Below, one piece after another: positions 8,154 to 17,465 of a stretch of DNA of 64,000 nt. This DNA comes from Streptomyces sclerotialus. GTDB lineage: Bacteria; Actinomycetota; Actinomycetes; Streptomycetales; Streptomycetaceae. The stretch is taken from positions 310,001 through 374,000 of the forward strand of contig JODX01000005.1 of NCBI GenBank assembly GCA_000719105.1, read 5' to 3'. The notes under the pieces were generated by a model. The model was not told the DNA's origin, ran no database searches, and saw only the letters and a program-made list of their open reading frames with translations. How positions within the stretch are numbered: the first letter of the stretch is position 1; each line of letters starts with the position of its first letter. The position numbers and the translations under genes are program-made.

Positions 8154-9524
8154 TCACCTGGGTGTCGCCCGGACCAGCAGCCGGTTCGGGCGCAGCGTGA
8201 TCCCCACCCGGGTCGCGTCGTCCGAACCGGACACCTGCTCCAGCCGCCACCGCCGCGCCACCGCCGCCGTGACGAGGGTGAGCTGCGCCATGGAGAAGTG
8301 GTCGCTCGGGCACTTGCGGTTGCCCACGCTGAAGGGGCTCATCGCGTACTTGGGCACGTCCCCGGAGCGCTCCGGAAGCCACCGGTCGGGGTCGAACTCC
8401 AGATGGCGCGCGTACGACTTCGCGTCGCGCTGGATCGCGTACGGGCTGTACACGATGTCCGCCCCGGCCGGAATGCGGTATCCCCCGACTTCGGTGTCGG
8501 TCAACGCCCGCCGCGTCAGAATCCAGACGGCGGGGCGCAGCCGCATCGACTCGACGACGAAACGGTTCGTGTGGGACAGCTTCTGGATGTCCGCGAATGC
8601 GACGGGCCGGTCACCGGCGACGGATTCGGCCTCCGCGCACATCTTGTCGGCGTGCTCCGGATGTGCGGCGAGGAGTTGCAGCAGCCACATGACGGTGGAG
8701 GCCACGGTTTCGCTGCCGGGGGTGATGATGGCGACGACCTGGTCGTGGATCTCCTGCTCCCCGATGGGGTCGCCTTTGTCGTCCTTCGCCTCCAGCAATG
8801 CCGTCAGCAGATCGTCCGGCTTTCGACCGGATGCCCGGCGTTCGGCGACGATCTCGTCGACGAGGGAGTGCAGATCGGCCAGCGCGCGGTCGAATCGCCG
8901 ATTGGCCGGAAGCGGCAGCCGGTAGAGCGGTCCGGCCGGAATCACCATGCGCCGGTACATACCGCGGAACACGGTGGCGAGCGCGACGCACAGCCGCTCG
9001 GCCCGCTCGTCCATGTACTCGCCACGCAGCAGGCAGCGGGCCGCGATGCGCACGGCCACGCGGAACGACTCGGTGGTGCAGTCGAAGGGCCCGCCGGACG
9101 CCATGCGGGCGGCGAAGTCCCGCGCCTCCTCCTCCATGACCGGCCCGTACGCGGGGATGGCGTCGAGCCTGAAGGCCGGCTGGATGGTGCGTCGCTGGCG
9201 GCGGTGACGGGGGCCGTTGGCGGTGGCCACGCCCTCCTTGCCGAGCAGGCCCTCGAGGGACTCCCACAGCGGGCCGTCGATCGCGAAGTCGGGGCTCAGC
9301 GCCAGCGCGCCGGTGAGCGCGGGGGTGGTGACGGCGTACACGGTCTTGGGCCCGAGCCGGAGCCGGACCACGTCGCCCTCGTCGCGCAGCCGGGCGAGGA
9401 AGCCCAGCGGGTCGCGCACCAGTTTCCAGCCGTGGCCGAGGCCCGGGACGCCGCCCGGGGCGAGGGGTGGTTCGGTCGGCTCCGGGGTTCGCGCGGTAGC
9501 GGGGTTGACGGACTCGACGGTCAT
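8154..9524 (-). CDS. cyp170A1: Cytochrome P450 CYP170A1, albaflavenone monooxygenase
   Basis: 456 residues. P450 landmarks are the I-helix [10 protein letters not shown], the K-helix ESMRLRP and the heme loop FSVGNRKC, with the proximal Cys at residue 405. The start MTVESVNP and the overall sequence match what I recall of S. coelicolor CYP170A1, which oxidises epi-isozizaene twice to the antibiotic albaflavenone. The acidic helix [14 protein letters not shown], near residues 240-260, corresponds to the second (terpene synthase) site described for that enzyme. The start overlaps the cyc1 stop by ATGA, so expression should be coupled. Confidence 0.93.
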   Translation of the reverse strand: MTVESVNPATARTPEPTEPPLAPGGVPGLGHGWKLVRDPLGFLARLRDEGDVVRLRLGPKTVYAVTTPALTGALALSPDFAIDGPLWESLEGLLGKEGVATANGPRHRRQRRTIQPAFRLDAIPAYGPVMEEEARDFAARMASGGPFDCTTESFRVAVRIAARCLLRGEYMDERAERLCVALATVFRGMYRRMVIPAGPLYRLPLPANRRFDRALADLHSLVDEIVAERRASGRKPDDLLTALLEAKDDKGDPIGEQEIHDQVVAIITPGSETVASTVMWLLQLLAAHPEHADKMCAEAESVAGDRPVAFADIQKLSHTNRFVVESMRLRPAVWILTRRALTDTEVGGYRIPAGADIVYSPYAIQRDAKSYARHLEFDPDRWLPERSGDVPKYAMSPFSVGNRKCPSDHFSMAQLTLVTAAVARRWRLEQVSGSDDATRVGITLRPNRLLVRATPR

Positions 9525-10603
9525 TTCTCACCTGCCGCTTCGTTGTCGACGTACGGGGGCGTGGACCGGTCGTCCCACCGGTCGACCATGTACCGGCCGG
9601 ACTCGTGGTGGAACCAGTAGACGGAACTGAACCAGTTGCGCATGTTGCCGACACAGGCCCGTACCGCGGTGCACAGCTGCTTTCCGCGCTGGGTGCCGTC
9701 GTTGAGTGATTCGGCGAGCCGGATGGCGTCCTGCTCGGCGGCGAGAAAGTCGAGAATGCACTTCTCGACGCGCCGCCGGACGTCCGCATTGGCCTCTTCG
9801 GGGGTCAGCCCCTTGTGGTGGATGAGACTGATTCCGAGATTGTGCACCTCGTCGCCCGCGATCTCTTTCGGGAGCGAGCAGAGGTCGTTGTACCACGCGG
9901 CGAATTCCTGGCTCAGCAGGGCCGCCCGCCGGTATGCCGGATGTTTCCGTACCCGGGTGGGGAGTTCCCATCCGGCGCTGGGCTCCAGCAGGTCCGTCCA
10001 TATCCAGTGCGCGAAGGTGAGCCGGCGCAGTTCGAGGTATTCCTCGACCGTGGGCACGACTTTGCGCGTGCGGTTGTGGAACTCCCGGTCGTACGCCTCG
10101 ATCACCTCGTGGAAGTGCCGGGCGAAGCGGGCGTTCCATTTCCTGCCGAGGAACGAGTACAGCCGCGCCGTGCTGTCGGCGAGGCCCGCGACCAGTGGGT
10201 CGCGGTGGTGCAGATGGTCCCGCGGTGAGTCGAGGGCCACGTGGAGCCGGTTCCTGAGCCGCCGCCAGGCGGTGGGCCGGCCGTGCACGACGTCGCGGTC
10301 GTGGCGGTCGTCCCAGACGAAGAACCAGGCGCTGTAGTCGGCTATCGCCTGGAGGACCTGGTCGGGGGCGCCCATGTAGTAGCCCGCCATGAGGTCCGTG
10401 TAGCACAGGCCGTCGGCGTGTTCCGCCACCTTGTCCGCCGGCATCAGCCGTTTTTCCAGCAGCCAGGCCCTTGTCCTTCCCTGGAGCCGGGGCCAATACG
10501 GATGCACATGCCGGGGAAACGCCGCCTCGATCAGCGGAAGACGGAGCGACGGCGGCACGGCCACTGCCGTCGTCGGTGAGGTGCTCTGTGGGAATGCAGG
10601 CAC
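9521..10603 (-). CDS. cyc1: Epi-isozizaene synthase (sesquiterpene cyclase)
   Basis: 360 residues from GTG at 10603 after AGGGG; the S. coelicolor enzyme has 361. It cyclises farnesyl diphosphate to epi-isozizaene. The aspartate-rich Mg site is [10 protein letters not shown] near residue 98, the second metal site is the NSE-type [10 protein letters not shown], and the C-terminal [17 protein letters not shown] is nearly identical to my memory of the S. coelicolor protein. It is the first gene of a two-gene operon with cyp170A1. The frame extends 44 codons further upstream, but that part has no ribosome site and poor codon use. Confidence 0.94.
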   Translation of the reverse strand: MPAFPQSTSPTTAVAVPPSLRLPLIEAAFPRHVHPYWPRLQGRTRAWLLEKRLMPADKVAEHADGLCYTDLMAGYYMGAPDQVLQAIADYSAWFFVWDDRHDRDVVHGRPTAWRRLRNRLHVALDSPRDHLHHRDPLVAGLADSTARLYSFLGRKWNARFARHFHEVIEAYDREFHNRTRKVVPTVEEYLELRRLTFAHWIWTDLLEPSAGWELPTRVRKHPAYRRAALLSQEFAAWYNDLCSLPKEIAGDEVHNLGISLIHHKGLTPEEANADVRRRVEKCILDFLAAEQDAIRLAESLNDGTQRGKQLCTAVRACVGNMRNWFSSVYWFHHESGRYMVDRWDDRSTPPYVDNEAAGEK

Positions 10604-10824
10604 GGACAAACCCCTCTCAGCAGCCTGATGGCGCCCGCCCTCCCGCTTCGTCCCGGGCGTGCGCCGGTGCGTATCCCCGCCCTTCCCATTCAGCACCCAA
10701 AGTGACCGCACTGGGAACGGATTTGCACCTCTCACTACCCCTAGTTTCCGAGGAAGCCCTCTTGCGTGACTGGTTCCGGATCAGTTAAAGAGCACCCGGC
10801 TTCGAACTTGCCCCGGAAGCGCGA
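10604..10824. other. Upstream region of cyc1
   Basis: About 220 bases between cyc1 and the def terminator, with no credible gene. It should hold the cyc1 promoter. AT-richer stretches around 10735-10750 could be a -10 region, but I cannot assign a sigma factor. Confidence 0.4.
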
Positions 10825-10862
10825 ACGGCGTCCGGCCGGGGCGAACCCCGGCCGGACGCCGT
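10825..10862 (-). terminator. Terminator after def
   Basis: A 17-bp perfect stem (10825-10841 with 10846-10862) closes on a CGAA tetraloop. It starts 17 bases past the def stop codon. Confidence 0.85.
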
Positions 10863-10878
10863 ACGGAAGGGCGCCGGA

Positions 10879-11529
10879 TCAGTCGTTCGAAACCACCGGG
10901 TAGCGCGGCTCGTTCTCCGCCATCTGCCGCAGCGCGTCCTTGCGTTCGCGCTTGGAGAGCCGGTCGATGTAGAGGTAGCCGTAGAGGTGGTCCGTCTCGT
11001 GCTGGAGGCAGCGCGCGAAGTAGCCGGTGCCGCGCACCTTGATCGGGTTGCCCTTCTCGTCCTGCCCGGTGACCTCGGCGTAGTCGGGGCGGGCGAGCGG
11101 CATGTACGCGGTCGGCACCGACAGGCAGCCCTCGTTGCTGTCGTCGAGGCGGCGCTTCTCCGCGGGCAGCTCGACCAGCTTGGGATTGACGACCACGCCC
11201 ACGTGGCGCACGCCCTCGTCGTCCGGGCAGTCGTAGACGAACACCTTCTTGTCGACGCCGATCTGGTTGGCGGCCAGGCCCACGCCCTCGGCGGTGCGCT
11301 GGCTGGCGAACATGTCGTCGACCAGCTTCGCGAGCTCGTCGTCGAACTCGGTGACGTCCTTGCACTCCTTGTGCAGCACCGGGTTCCCGACGACGGTGAT
11401 CGGCCGGGAGGTGCCGCGCTCGCGGTAGGCCTGCTCGCGCTCCTCGCACTCCTCGGTGTCGATGACGAAGCCCTCGTCGTCCACGGGGAGCACGCCCGCG
11501 TGCTGCTGATCGGTGTCCTGCTGCGCCAT
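10879..11529 (-). CDS. def: Peptide deformylase
   Basis: 216 residues from ATG at 11529 (MAQQDTDQQ). It removes the formyl group from nascent N-terminal methionine. All three signature motifs are present: [17 protein letters not shown] (metal Cys) and QHETDHL (metal His pair and catalytic Glu). A 45-residue acidic N-terminal extension precedes the fold, as in other Streptomyces homologues. The ribosome site is weak; AGGAAGG lies 13 bases upstream. A strong hairpin terminates the transcript. Confidence 0.95.
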   Translation of the reverse strand: MAQQDTDQQHAGVLPVDDEGFVIDTEECEEREQAYRERGTSRPITVVGNPVLHKECKDVTEFDDELAKLVDDMFASQRTAEGVGLAANQIGVDKKVFVYDCPDDEGVRHVGVVVNPKLVELPAEKRRLDDSNEGCLSVPTAYMPLARPDYAEVTGQDEKGNPIKVRGTGYFARCLQHETDHLYGYLYIDRLSKRERKDALRQMAENEPRYPVVSND

Positions 11530-11625
11530 GACCGACGTACGCCTTCCTGAAAAACCTTGGGTCGAACGATAAGAATGATGCACCTGCGACTACAGCCTAA
11601 AGGGGGCCGCGTCCGGGGAAACCGT

Positions 11626-12606
11626 TCAGCAGACCTCTTCCAGATCCCGCCAGGCCCGGGAGTCCGGGCTGTCCGCGACCCAGCCGTCCAGCAGTCCCCG
11701 CACCAGGGAGGCGGGCGCCGCGATGCCGCACTCCCGCTCGGGCGCCCACAGCTGTCCGTCCGTACGGTGCCCGAGCGGCCCCGGATGACCGGGCTCGCTG
11801 TGGTCGTGCGGGTCGAGGTGCTCGCCGTCGCCCTCGTCGGACGGCATCCGGGACTCCGAGCACAGCCGGCACAGCAGCCGCACGGACGACGACCAGTCCT
11901 CGGCGGCGAAACCGGCGTCGGCCGCGAGCTGCTCCAGCGCGTCCCGGTCCTCCTCGGTCGCCGCCTCCAGCAGCACCACCCAGGTCGGCACCGGCGAGGG
12001 CGCCCACAGCTCGATCTCGTCGAACACCGGGTAGGCGTGCCCGGCGGCGGTGGTCCGCTCCCCGTGCGGGACCCCGTCGTGCAGCACGACCTCGCCCCAG
12101 CGCCGCCCCGACGACGGCAGCGGGATGGACAGCACCTCGATCCGGGCCGGGTCCAGCCGGCGCCCCCACACCACCTCGGCCTCGCCCTCGGGCGACAGCC
12201 GCACGGCCGCACTGCCCAGGTCCATGCCCACGGGCTCCCCGGAGACCCCGGACCCGCCGGGCACCTTCAGGCCGTACGCCTGCCAGGCACGCCGGGCCAG
12301 CGGCCAGTCCTGCAGGGCGGTCGCCGCGATGCCCACGTTCCACCAGTCCGGCGCCCCGGTCTCGCGGTCGAGCAGCGCCACGGCCCGCAGGCCCGCGGCC
12401 CGCGCCTGCTCCCAGTCGTGCCGGAACTTGTGCAGCAGCGCGAGGTTGAACCAGGACTCGGACAGCCAGGGCTCCAGGTCGGCGGCGCGGGTCAGCAGCG
12501 CGCCCGCGTCCTCGTACCGCCCGTCGCCGATCAGCGTGAACGCGCGGTCGGTGGCCTGCCGCCAAGAGGCGGAGGGCCGGTGCCGTCCCTTGCCGAAGAT
12601 CCTCAC
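11626..12606 (-). CDS. TPR-containing protein of unknown function
   Basis: 326 residues from GTG at 12606 (VRIFGKGRHRPSASW) after GGCGGG. The frame continues 34 codons upstream, but that part looks noncoding. Residues about 15-110 contain two to three tetratricopeptide-like helices (YEDAGALLTRAADLEPWLSE, WFNLALLHKFRHDWEQAR). The remainder is mixed, Trp-rich and without a recognised domain; it carries CRLC and an acidic His-rich loop. TPRs imply protein binding. The gene lies 96 bases upstream of def on the same strand. The partner is unknown. Confidence 0.8.
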   Translation of the reverse strand: MRIFGKGRHRPSASWRQATDRAFTLIGDGRYEDAGALLTRAADLEPWLSESWFNLALLHKFRHDWEQARAAGLRAVALLDRETGAPDWWNVGIAATALQDWPLARRAWQAYGLKVPGGSGVSGEPVGMDLGSAAVRLSPEGEAEVVWGRRLDPARIEVLSIPLPSSGRRWGEVVLHDGVPHGERTTAAGHAYPVFDEIELWAPSPVPTWVVLLEAATEEDRDALEQLAADAGFAAEDWSSSVRLLCRLCSESRMPSDEGDGEHLDPHDHSEPGHPGPLGHRTDGQLWAPERECGIAAPASLVRGLLDGWVADSPDSRAWRDLEEVC

Positions 12607-12759
12607 GATTCCCGCCTGCCAATTGACTCGAGTGGGCCGGCCTGTGCCCCGGGGCACCCTCTCCCTCGCATCCAACCACGTACGGCGGGAGGGGCGCTCA
12701 TTACCCATGGGTTACCCAACCGCGGGCAGCGTAAGACGGCCCGCCCGTCCTCCACCAGC
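12607..12759. other. Gap with a short palindrome
   Basis: 153 bases between the degenerate HD gene and the TPR gene. It holds the 10-bp palindrome ACCCATGGGT (12703-12712) inside a repeated TTACCC motif. I see no gene or hairpin terminator. Confidence 0.35.
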
Positions 12760-14055
12760 TCATCCGTGGCATCCGTCCGCCGCCTCCCGCCCGCGGGCCA
12801 GCACCCGGGCCAGGGACTCCACGATCTCGGGCTGGTAGTCCCGCGCGGTTCCCCGCCGCAGCCGCTCCACGGCCCGCAGCGGCCCGTCCGGCCCGGCGTC
12901 GCGCGCGTGCTCCTCGTAGGCGTTCACGGCACGTACGATCCGCGCGCCCACCGGCTGCTCCCGGTACGGTTCCGCCTGTCGCTCCACGACCACCGCGACC
13001 TCGGCGTCCACCCCGGTCTGCCGGACCACGGCGCCGCCGAGCAGGGCGATCCGGCGCTGCTGCGCCGCCGGCAGCGCGGCCGTCGCCCCGGCGGGCACGG
13101 GGTCGACGAGGGAGAGCTGCCCGATGTCGTGCATCAGGGCCGCGTACTCCAGCACGGTCAGCTCGGGCTCGGTGAGGCCCAGCTCCCGGCCGACGGCCAG
13201 GCTGAGCACGGCCACGCGCCGGGCGTGCCCCGGCGGGGTGTATCCGGCGATCTCGGTGGCCCGGGCGAGGGAGGCAATGGTCTGCCGGTAGATGGTGCGC
13301 ACCGTGGCGTACCTGCGGAAGGAGAGCTGGGCGAGCAGCAGCGGCAGCGAGAACACGGGCAGCGCCCACAGGCCCGCCACGGCCACCGCGACCGACATCA
13401 CGACACCGGTGGCGCACACCGCGGACCCGACGCCGAGCAGCGCGCGCAGCCCGTCCCGCAGCAGCGGCCCGAGGGGCCAGCCGGTGCGGACGCGCACCAG
13501 CAGCGCGCCGAGCACGGCGTCGCACACCGCGGTGAGCAGCAGCAGCCCGGCCAGGAGCGGCACGTACGAAGGGCCGTGCCACTCCGGGACCGCGCCGCGG
13601 TGGTAGAGGAGACGGAAGCAGAGGGCGGCGAGGGCGACGGCGAGGACTCGCCGGGCGAGATGGTCGGCGAGGGAGTCGCGTCCCCGGGCGGGGTGGCCGG
13701 GGACGCTGCCGTGGACCGCCGGCCCGCGCCTCGCCACCAGGCGCGGCAGCGCCCCGGCGAGGGCGGCCACGGCGACGACGGCGACGGTCTGGAGCACGCC
13801 GTGCCGCGTGGGTTCCCCGGTGTTCTGCCCGAGCAGTGCGTAGGCGAGCGCCCCGGCCGCCCCGAGGGGCGCGGGCTCCCGCGACGCCCCGTCGCCGGGC
13901 CGGCGGGAGAGCTCGCCCGCGACGACGAGCAGCCCGAGGGCGAGGGCCGCGGCAGGCTCGTCGAGCCCGTGCCGGAGGGTGTGCGCGAGGGCGGCGAGGG
14001 CGAGGCAGAGGGCCGCGGCGTGGACCAGGACGACGAGGGACGGGCGGCGCCTCAC
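12760..14055 (-). CDS. Membrane protein with degenerate HD/HD-GYP-like domain
   Basis: 431 residues from GTG at 14055, overlapping the stop of the upstream HD-GYP gene (GTGA). Residues 1-260 contain about seven hydrophobic segments. The C-terminal half resembles an HD phosphohydrolase: GHARRVAVLSLAVGRELGL, then ALMHDIGQLSL with an intact HD pair. The downstream His-rich HHE/GYP region of the sister protein is replaced by VVVERQAEPYREQP. The metal site is therefore incomplete. It may be a catalytically weak or regulatory partner of the upstream protein, which shares its domain order; that is inference. Confidence 0.8.
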   Translation of the reverse strand: MRRRPSLVVLVHAAALCLALAALAHTLRHGLDEPAAALALGLLVVAGELSRRPGDGASREPAPLGAAGALAYALLGQNTGEPTRHGVLQTVAVVAVAALAGALPRLVARRGPAVHGSVPGHPARGRDSLADHLARRVLAVALAALCFRLLYHRGAVPEWHGPSYVPLLAGLLLLTAVCDAVLGALLVRVRTGWPLGPLLRDGLRALLGVGSAVCATGVVMSVAVAVAGLWALPVFSLPLLLAQLSFRRYATVRTIYRQTIASLARATEIAGYTPPGHARRVAVLSLAVGRELGLTEPELTVLEYAALMHDIGQLSLVDPVPAGATAALPAAQQRRIALLGGAVVRQTGVDAEVAVVVERQAEPYREQPVGARIVRAVNAYEEHARDAGPDGPLRAVERLRRGTARDYQPEIVESLARVLARGREAADGCHG

Positions 14056-15386
14056 GACCCGGTCTCCGCGCGCAGCGGAACCGACCGAGGCGGCACGTTT
14101 CCGCGCGGACCGTGACCGTCCGCGGTGACCACGGGGTGCCAGCCGTGCCGTTCCAGGGCCCGTACCAGCGCGCCGACCATCACCGGGTCGAACTGCGTGC
14201 CCGCGCACCGCCCCAGTTCCGCCAGCGCGGCCGCGACCGGGCGGGCCCGGCGGTAGGAGCGGGTCGAGGTCATCGCGTCGAAGGCGTCGGCGACGGCGAC
14301 GATCCGCGCGGGCTCCGGGATCCGGTCGCCCGCCAGCCCGTACGGGTAGCCGCTGCCGTCCAGCCGCTCGTGGTGGTGCAGGATCGCCGAGCGGGCCTCG
14401 CCCAGGAACCCGATGCCGCGCACCATCTCGTGCCCGTACTCGGGATGCAGTTCGACGATCCGCCGTTCCTCGGGCGTCAGCGGGCCGTCCTTGCGCAGCA
14501 GCCGGGTGGGCACGCCGAGCTTGCCCACGTCGTGCAGGATGCCCGCGAAGCGGACCAGTTCGACACGCTCGTCGGTCATGCCGAGCTCACGGGCGATCAT
14601 CACGGACGCCTGGCCCACCCGCTCGCTGTGCCCGCGGGTGTACCCGTCCTTGATGTCGACGGCCTGCACCAGGGCCCGGATCGTGGCCTGGTGCGCCGCC
14701 CGCTCCCGGTGGTACTGCGCGAACACCCAGCAGGACACGTACATCGGCAGCAGCACGAGGAGGGCCGCGGCCGGACCGTACGGGCTGCGCCACAGCACGG
14801 CCATCATCAGTCCGGCGAGTCCGTGCACGGTGACGGGGGCGAGCCGCCGGGCGAAGAGCCCGCGCCATGCGTGCCGCGCGGGCACCCGCTCGGCGAGCAC
14901 CGCGATGCCGCCGTCGAGGGCGGTGAGGACCGTGCAGAACACCAGCGCGGCCGCCCCGGCGGGGAGGAGCGCGTACGGGAAGTCGGGGCCGGCGACCGCG
15001 TCCCGGCCGCCCAGCGCCCCGTGCACCCGGGAGGCCGCCCACACGGCGACGGCGAGCAGGGCCGCCCGCCACAGCCGCCGCGGCCACCGCGGCCGCTGCT
15101 CGACCCGGGAGATCAGCGCCCCCGGCACCGCGACGAGCGCGGCGGCCGGAGGCGGCAGCAGGAAGGCGCCGGCGAGCAGCACGGGGAAGAAGGTGCTCAT
15201 GCCCTCGGGGGCGCGGTGCCCCAGGAACGGGCACCGGGTGATCTGCTCGCAGCCCGCGTACAGCGCGGCGAGCAGGCCCACCGCCCACCAGGTGACGCGG
15301 ACGTCCGGCAGGGCGGCCAGGCAGCTCAGGGCAGCGAGGACGGCACAGGCGATGTACACACGTGCCCACGCCGGAACCGACCTCAT
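14052..15386 (-). CDS. Membrane-bound HD-GYP domain protein
   Basis: 444 residues from ATG at 15386 after GGGGAGG at 6 bases. The N-terminal 220 residues are membrane-embedded with about six segments. The C-terminal HD-GYP domain has GHSERVGQASV, LHDVGKLGVP (HD pair), HPEYGHEMV, HHHERLDGSGYPYGL and DAFDAMTSTRSYRRA. The family usually hydrolyses cyclic di-GMP, a central developmental signal in Streptomyces; activity of this protein cannot be read from sequence. The degenerate HD gene overlaps its stop, suggesting one functional unit. Confidence 0.88.
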   Translation of the reverse strand: MRSVPAWARVYIACAVLAALSCLAALPDVRVTWWAVGLLAALYAGCEQITRCPFLGHRAPEGMSTFFPVLLAGAFLLPPPAAALVAVPGALISRVEQRPRWPRRLWRAALLAVAVWAASRVHGALGGRDAVAGPDFPYALLPAGAAALVFCTVLTALDGGIAVLAERVPARHAWRGLFARRLAPVTVHGLAGLMMAVLWRSPYGPAAALLVLLPMYVSCWVFAQYHRERAAHQATIRALVQAVDIKDGYTRGHSERVGQASVMIARELGMTDERVELVRFAGILHDVGKLGVPTRLLRKDGPLTPEERRIVELHPEYGHEMVRGIGFLGEARSAILHHHERLDGSGYPYGLAGDRIPEPARIVAVADAFDAMTSTRSYRRARPVAAALAELGRCAGTQFDPVMVGALVRALERHGWHPVVTADGHGPRGNVPPRSVPLRAETGS

Positions 15387-15500
15387 GGCGCGCCTCCCCT
15401 TTTTTCAGGCTCCGGAGCCTAGAGGGGGGCGAGTGACGCGGGGGCGGCAATGAGCGAATGCCCGGGGGGTCGACGCCTGGATTAGTACCTTCGAGTGACG

Positions 15501-15529
15501 ACGGGCCGCACCTTGACGGAGCGGCCCGT
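15501..15529 (-). terminator. Terminator after sigR-rsrA
   Basis: A 9-bp perfect stem (ACGGGCCGC and its complement) encloses an 11-base loop, 9 bases past the rsrA stop. Confidence 0.65.
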
Positions 15530-15537
15530 ACGAACGT

Positions 15538-15840
15538 TCAGGACTCCTGTGGCGTCGCCGTCACATCGTGCTCGGGCACGGTCTCGCCGGAGCGGATCAG
15601 TTCGATCCGGCCCATCACCTTGGCGCGCAGGTCGGTCGGTACGTCGTCCTGTCCGCAGCACCGCTTGACCAGCTTCTTCACGGCCTGTTCGAGCCCGTAC
15701 TTCTCCAGGCACGGGGAGCACTCCTCGAAGTGCGTCTCGAACTTGGTGCAGTCGTTGTCGGGCATCTCACGGTCCAGGAACTCGTAGAGATGATCGAGGA
15801 TCTCGCTGCAATCCGTCTCGTGCGGCTCTCCGCAGCTCAT
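15538..15840 (-). CDS. rsrA: Zinc anti-sigma factor RsrA
   Basis: 100 residues. It binds and inhibits sigma-R when reduced; disulfide stress ejects zinc and frees the sigma factor. The ZAS-family signature is present: an N-terminal Cys near residue 11 and the HFEECSPC motif (His-x3-Cys-x2-Cys), with further Cys in RCCGQDD. Its ATG overlaps the sigR stop (ATGA), the usual sigma/anti-sigma arrangement, which keeps the two proteins stoichiometric. A hairpin follows. Confidence 0.97.
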   Translation of the reverse strand: MSCGEPHETDCSEILDHLYEFLDREMPDNDCTKFETHFEECSPCLEKYGLEQAVKKLVKRCCGQDDVPTDLRAKVMGRIELIRSGETVPEHDVTATPQES

Positions 15841-16523
15841 GAGCCCGAGCCTTTCGCTTCGTTCGACTCTCCGGCGCCGGCCGGGACCAGCCCGCGATCA
15901 CGGGCGTAGTCCTCCAGCATGCCGCGCAGTTGACGGCGGCCCCGGTGCAGACGGGACATCACCGTACCGATCGGTGTCCCCATGATGTCCGCGATCTCCT
16001 TGTAGGCAAAGCCCTCTACGTCGGCCAGGTAGACGGCGATGCGGAATTCCTCGGGGATCGCCTGCAGCGCTTCCTTCACGTCCGAGTCGGGCAGGTGGTC
16101 CAGCGCCTGCGACTCGGCGGAGCGCAGACCCGTCGACATATGCGACTCGGCGCGCGCGAGCTGCCAGTCCTCGATCTCCTCGGCCGCGCTGCGCTGCGGT
16201 TCGCGCTGCTTCTTGCGGTACGAGTTGATGAAGGTGTTCGTGAGGATCCGGTACAGCCACGCCTTGAGGTTGGTGCCCTCGCGGAACTGGTGGAAGGACG
16301 CGTACGCCTTCGCGTACGTCTCCTGCACCAGATCCTCGGCGTCGGCGGGATTCCGCGTCATGCGCAGCGCGGCCGAGTACATCTGGTCGAGGAATTCGAG
16401 CGCGTCCCGCTCGAAGCGCGCGCTGCGCTCCGCGGTCGTCTCCGTGCTGCCGCCGCCCTGGCCCTCGGGCTGCTCCGCCTGGCCGTGTTCGGTACCGGCG
16501 TCGGTCCCAGTGACCGGACCCAC
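15837..16523 (-). CDS. sigR: ECF sigma factor SigR (thiol-oxidative stress)
   Basis: 228 residues from GTG at 16523 ([10 protein letters not shown]); S. coelicolor sigma-R has 227. Region 2 ([39 protein letters not shown]) and region 4 ([20 protein letters not shown]) are complete. The frame is open upstream to ATG at 16709, adding 62 residues; S. coelicolor makes a longer unstable sigma-R' from an upstream start during stress, and this extension would be its equivalent. The GTG lies directly after GGAGGAG, an unusually tight spacing. It is followed by rsrA and preceded by a sigma-R promoter, giving positive autoregulation. Confidence 0.96.
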   Translation of the reverse strand: MGPVTGTDAGTEHGQAEQPEGQGGGSTETTAERSARFERDALEFLDQMYSAALRMTRNPADAEDLVQETYAKAYASFHQFREGTNLKAWLYRILTNTFINSYRKKQREPQRSAAEEIEDWQLARAESHMSTGLRSAESQALDHLPDSDVKEALQAIPEEFRIAVYLADVEGFAYKEIADIMGTPIGTVMSRLHRGRRQLRGMLEDYARDRGLVPAGAGESNEAKGSGS

Positions 16524-16767
16524 CTCCTCCAGAGTTTCCGTGAAGCCGAAACCGACCCCACTCGACTCGGAGGATAGACGACGGTCGGTGCGCGTCGCCT
16601 GCCGATTCACCCCGCCCGCCGCCCGGACGGAGGCGTCGTTCACCGCGTGCAGAACCGTCCAGTCGAGACGGTCGGCGCTGCTGCGGCTCGGGCAGATGGT
16701 CGAACCCATGCGGCGGACTTCCCTTCGTCAGGCACACCCAGCGACGTTCGCGCTGTCCGATCCGCAC

Positions 16768-16794
16768 AACAGCGGTGGACGACTCGGCATTCCC
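16768..16794 (-). promoter_or_regulatory. Sigma-R-dependent promoter of sigR
   Basis: On the minus strand a -35 GGGAAT (16789-16794) and -10 GTT (16768-16770) are separated by 18 bases, the established sigma-R consensus. Transcription would begin just upstream of the ATG at 16709 and so include the longer sigma-R' reading frame. Confidence 0.85.
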
Positions 16795-16819
16795 GTCCTT
16801 CACGCGGTTTCACCCGCCT

Positions 16820-17464
16820 TCACGGGAGTGACGCGATCCACTCCCGCACGCCGTCCGTGATGATGTCCAGGGCCTCGTCCTGACCGAGGGGCGCCCGCTT
16901 CGGGACGGCGAATCCGTGGTCGCCGTACGCCACCTCGACCAGCCGGTACGAGCCCTCGGGGAACTCCGCCGGCTTCCCGAAGGGGTCGTTGCCGCCCTGC
17001 ACCACCAGCGTCGGCAGCCCCGTGCCGAGCAGCTCGTCGGCCCGGGACTTCTCCGGCTTGCCCGGCGGATGCAGCGGAAAGCTGAGCGCCAGTACGGCCG
17101 TCGCGTCCAGCTCCCGCGCCGTACGGCAGGCCACGCGGGCACCCGCGCTCCGGCCGCCCGCGATCACGGGGAGCCCCGGCGCGGCCAGCGCGGGCCACAG
17201 GCCCCGCCAGCCTGTGTCCAGCGTCTTCGGGGCGGGCGCCAGCTTCTTGCCGGCGACCCGCCAGGGCTGCTCGACGAGCGCGACGGTCACCCCGTGCGCC
17301 GGGAGGGCCCCGGCCAGCGCCCGGAGGTCCCGGGCCTCGATGCCGCCGCCCGCGCCGTGGCTCACGGCGAGGACCAGGCGCGGGTCCGCCGCCGGGTGCC
17401 AGGTGATGCGGGCGGTGCCCGCTTCGGTCTCGACCGTCTCGGCCGTCTTGCTGATCTTCCTCAC
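16820..17464 (-). CDS. Alpha/beta-hydrolase fold protein
   Basis: 214 residues from GTG at 17464. The fold is seen in the early SHGAGGG loop (residue about 35), the nucleophile elbow GGRSAGARV (Ser near 105), LPTLVVQGGNDPF (acid) and YGDHGF (His), the dienelactone-hydrolase/KANL3-Tex30-like pattern. Substrate unknown. It starts one base after the stop of the upstream SRAP gene, so the two are probably co-translated. Its 3' end is close to the sigR promoter on the same strand. Confidence 0.8.
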   Translation of the reverse strand: MRKISKTAETVETEAGTARITWHPAADPRLVLAVSHGAGGGIEARDLRALAGALPAHGVTVALVEQPWRVAGKKLAPAPKTLDTGWRGLWPALAAPGLPVIAGGRSAGARVACRTARELDATAVLALSFPLHPPGKPEKSRADELLGTGLPTLVVQGGNDPFGKPAEFPEGSYRLVEVAYGDHGFAVPKRAPLGQDEALDIITDGVREWIASLP

Positions 17465-17465
17465 G

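Noticed and set aside
15431..15499. AGTGAC motifs near 15431 and 15494 as BldD sites
   Set aside because: Only half-sites at unsuitable spacing; no symmetric partner.
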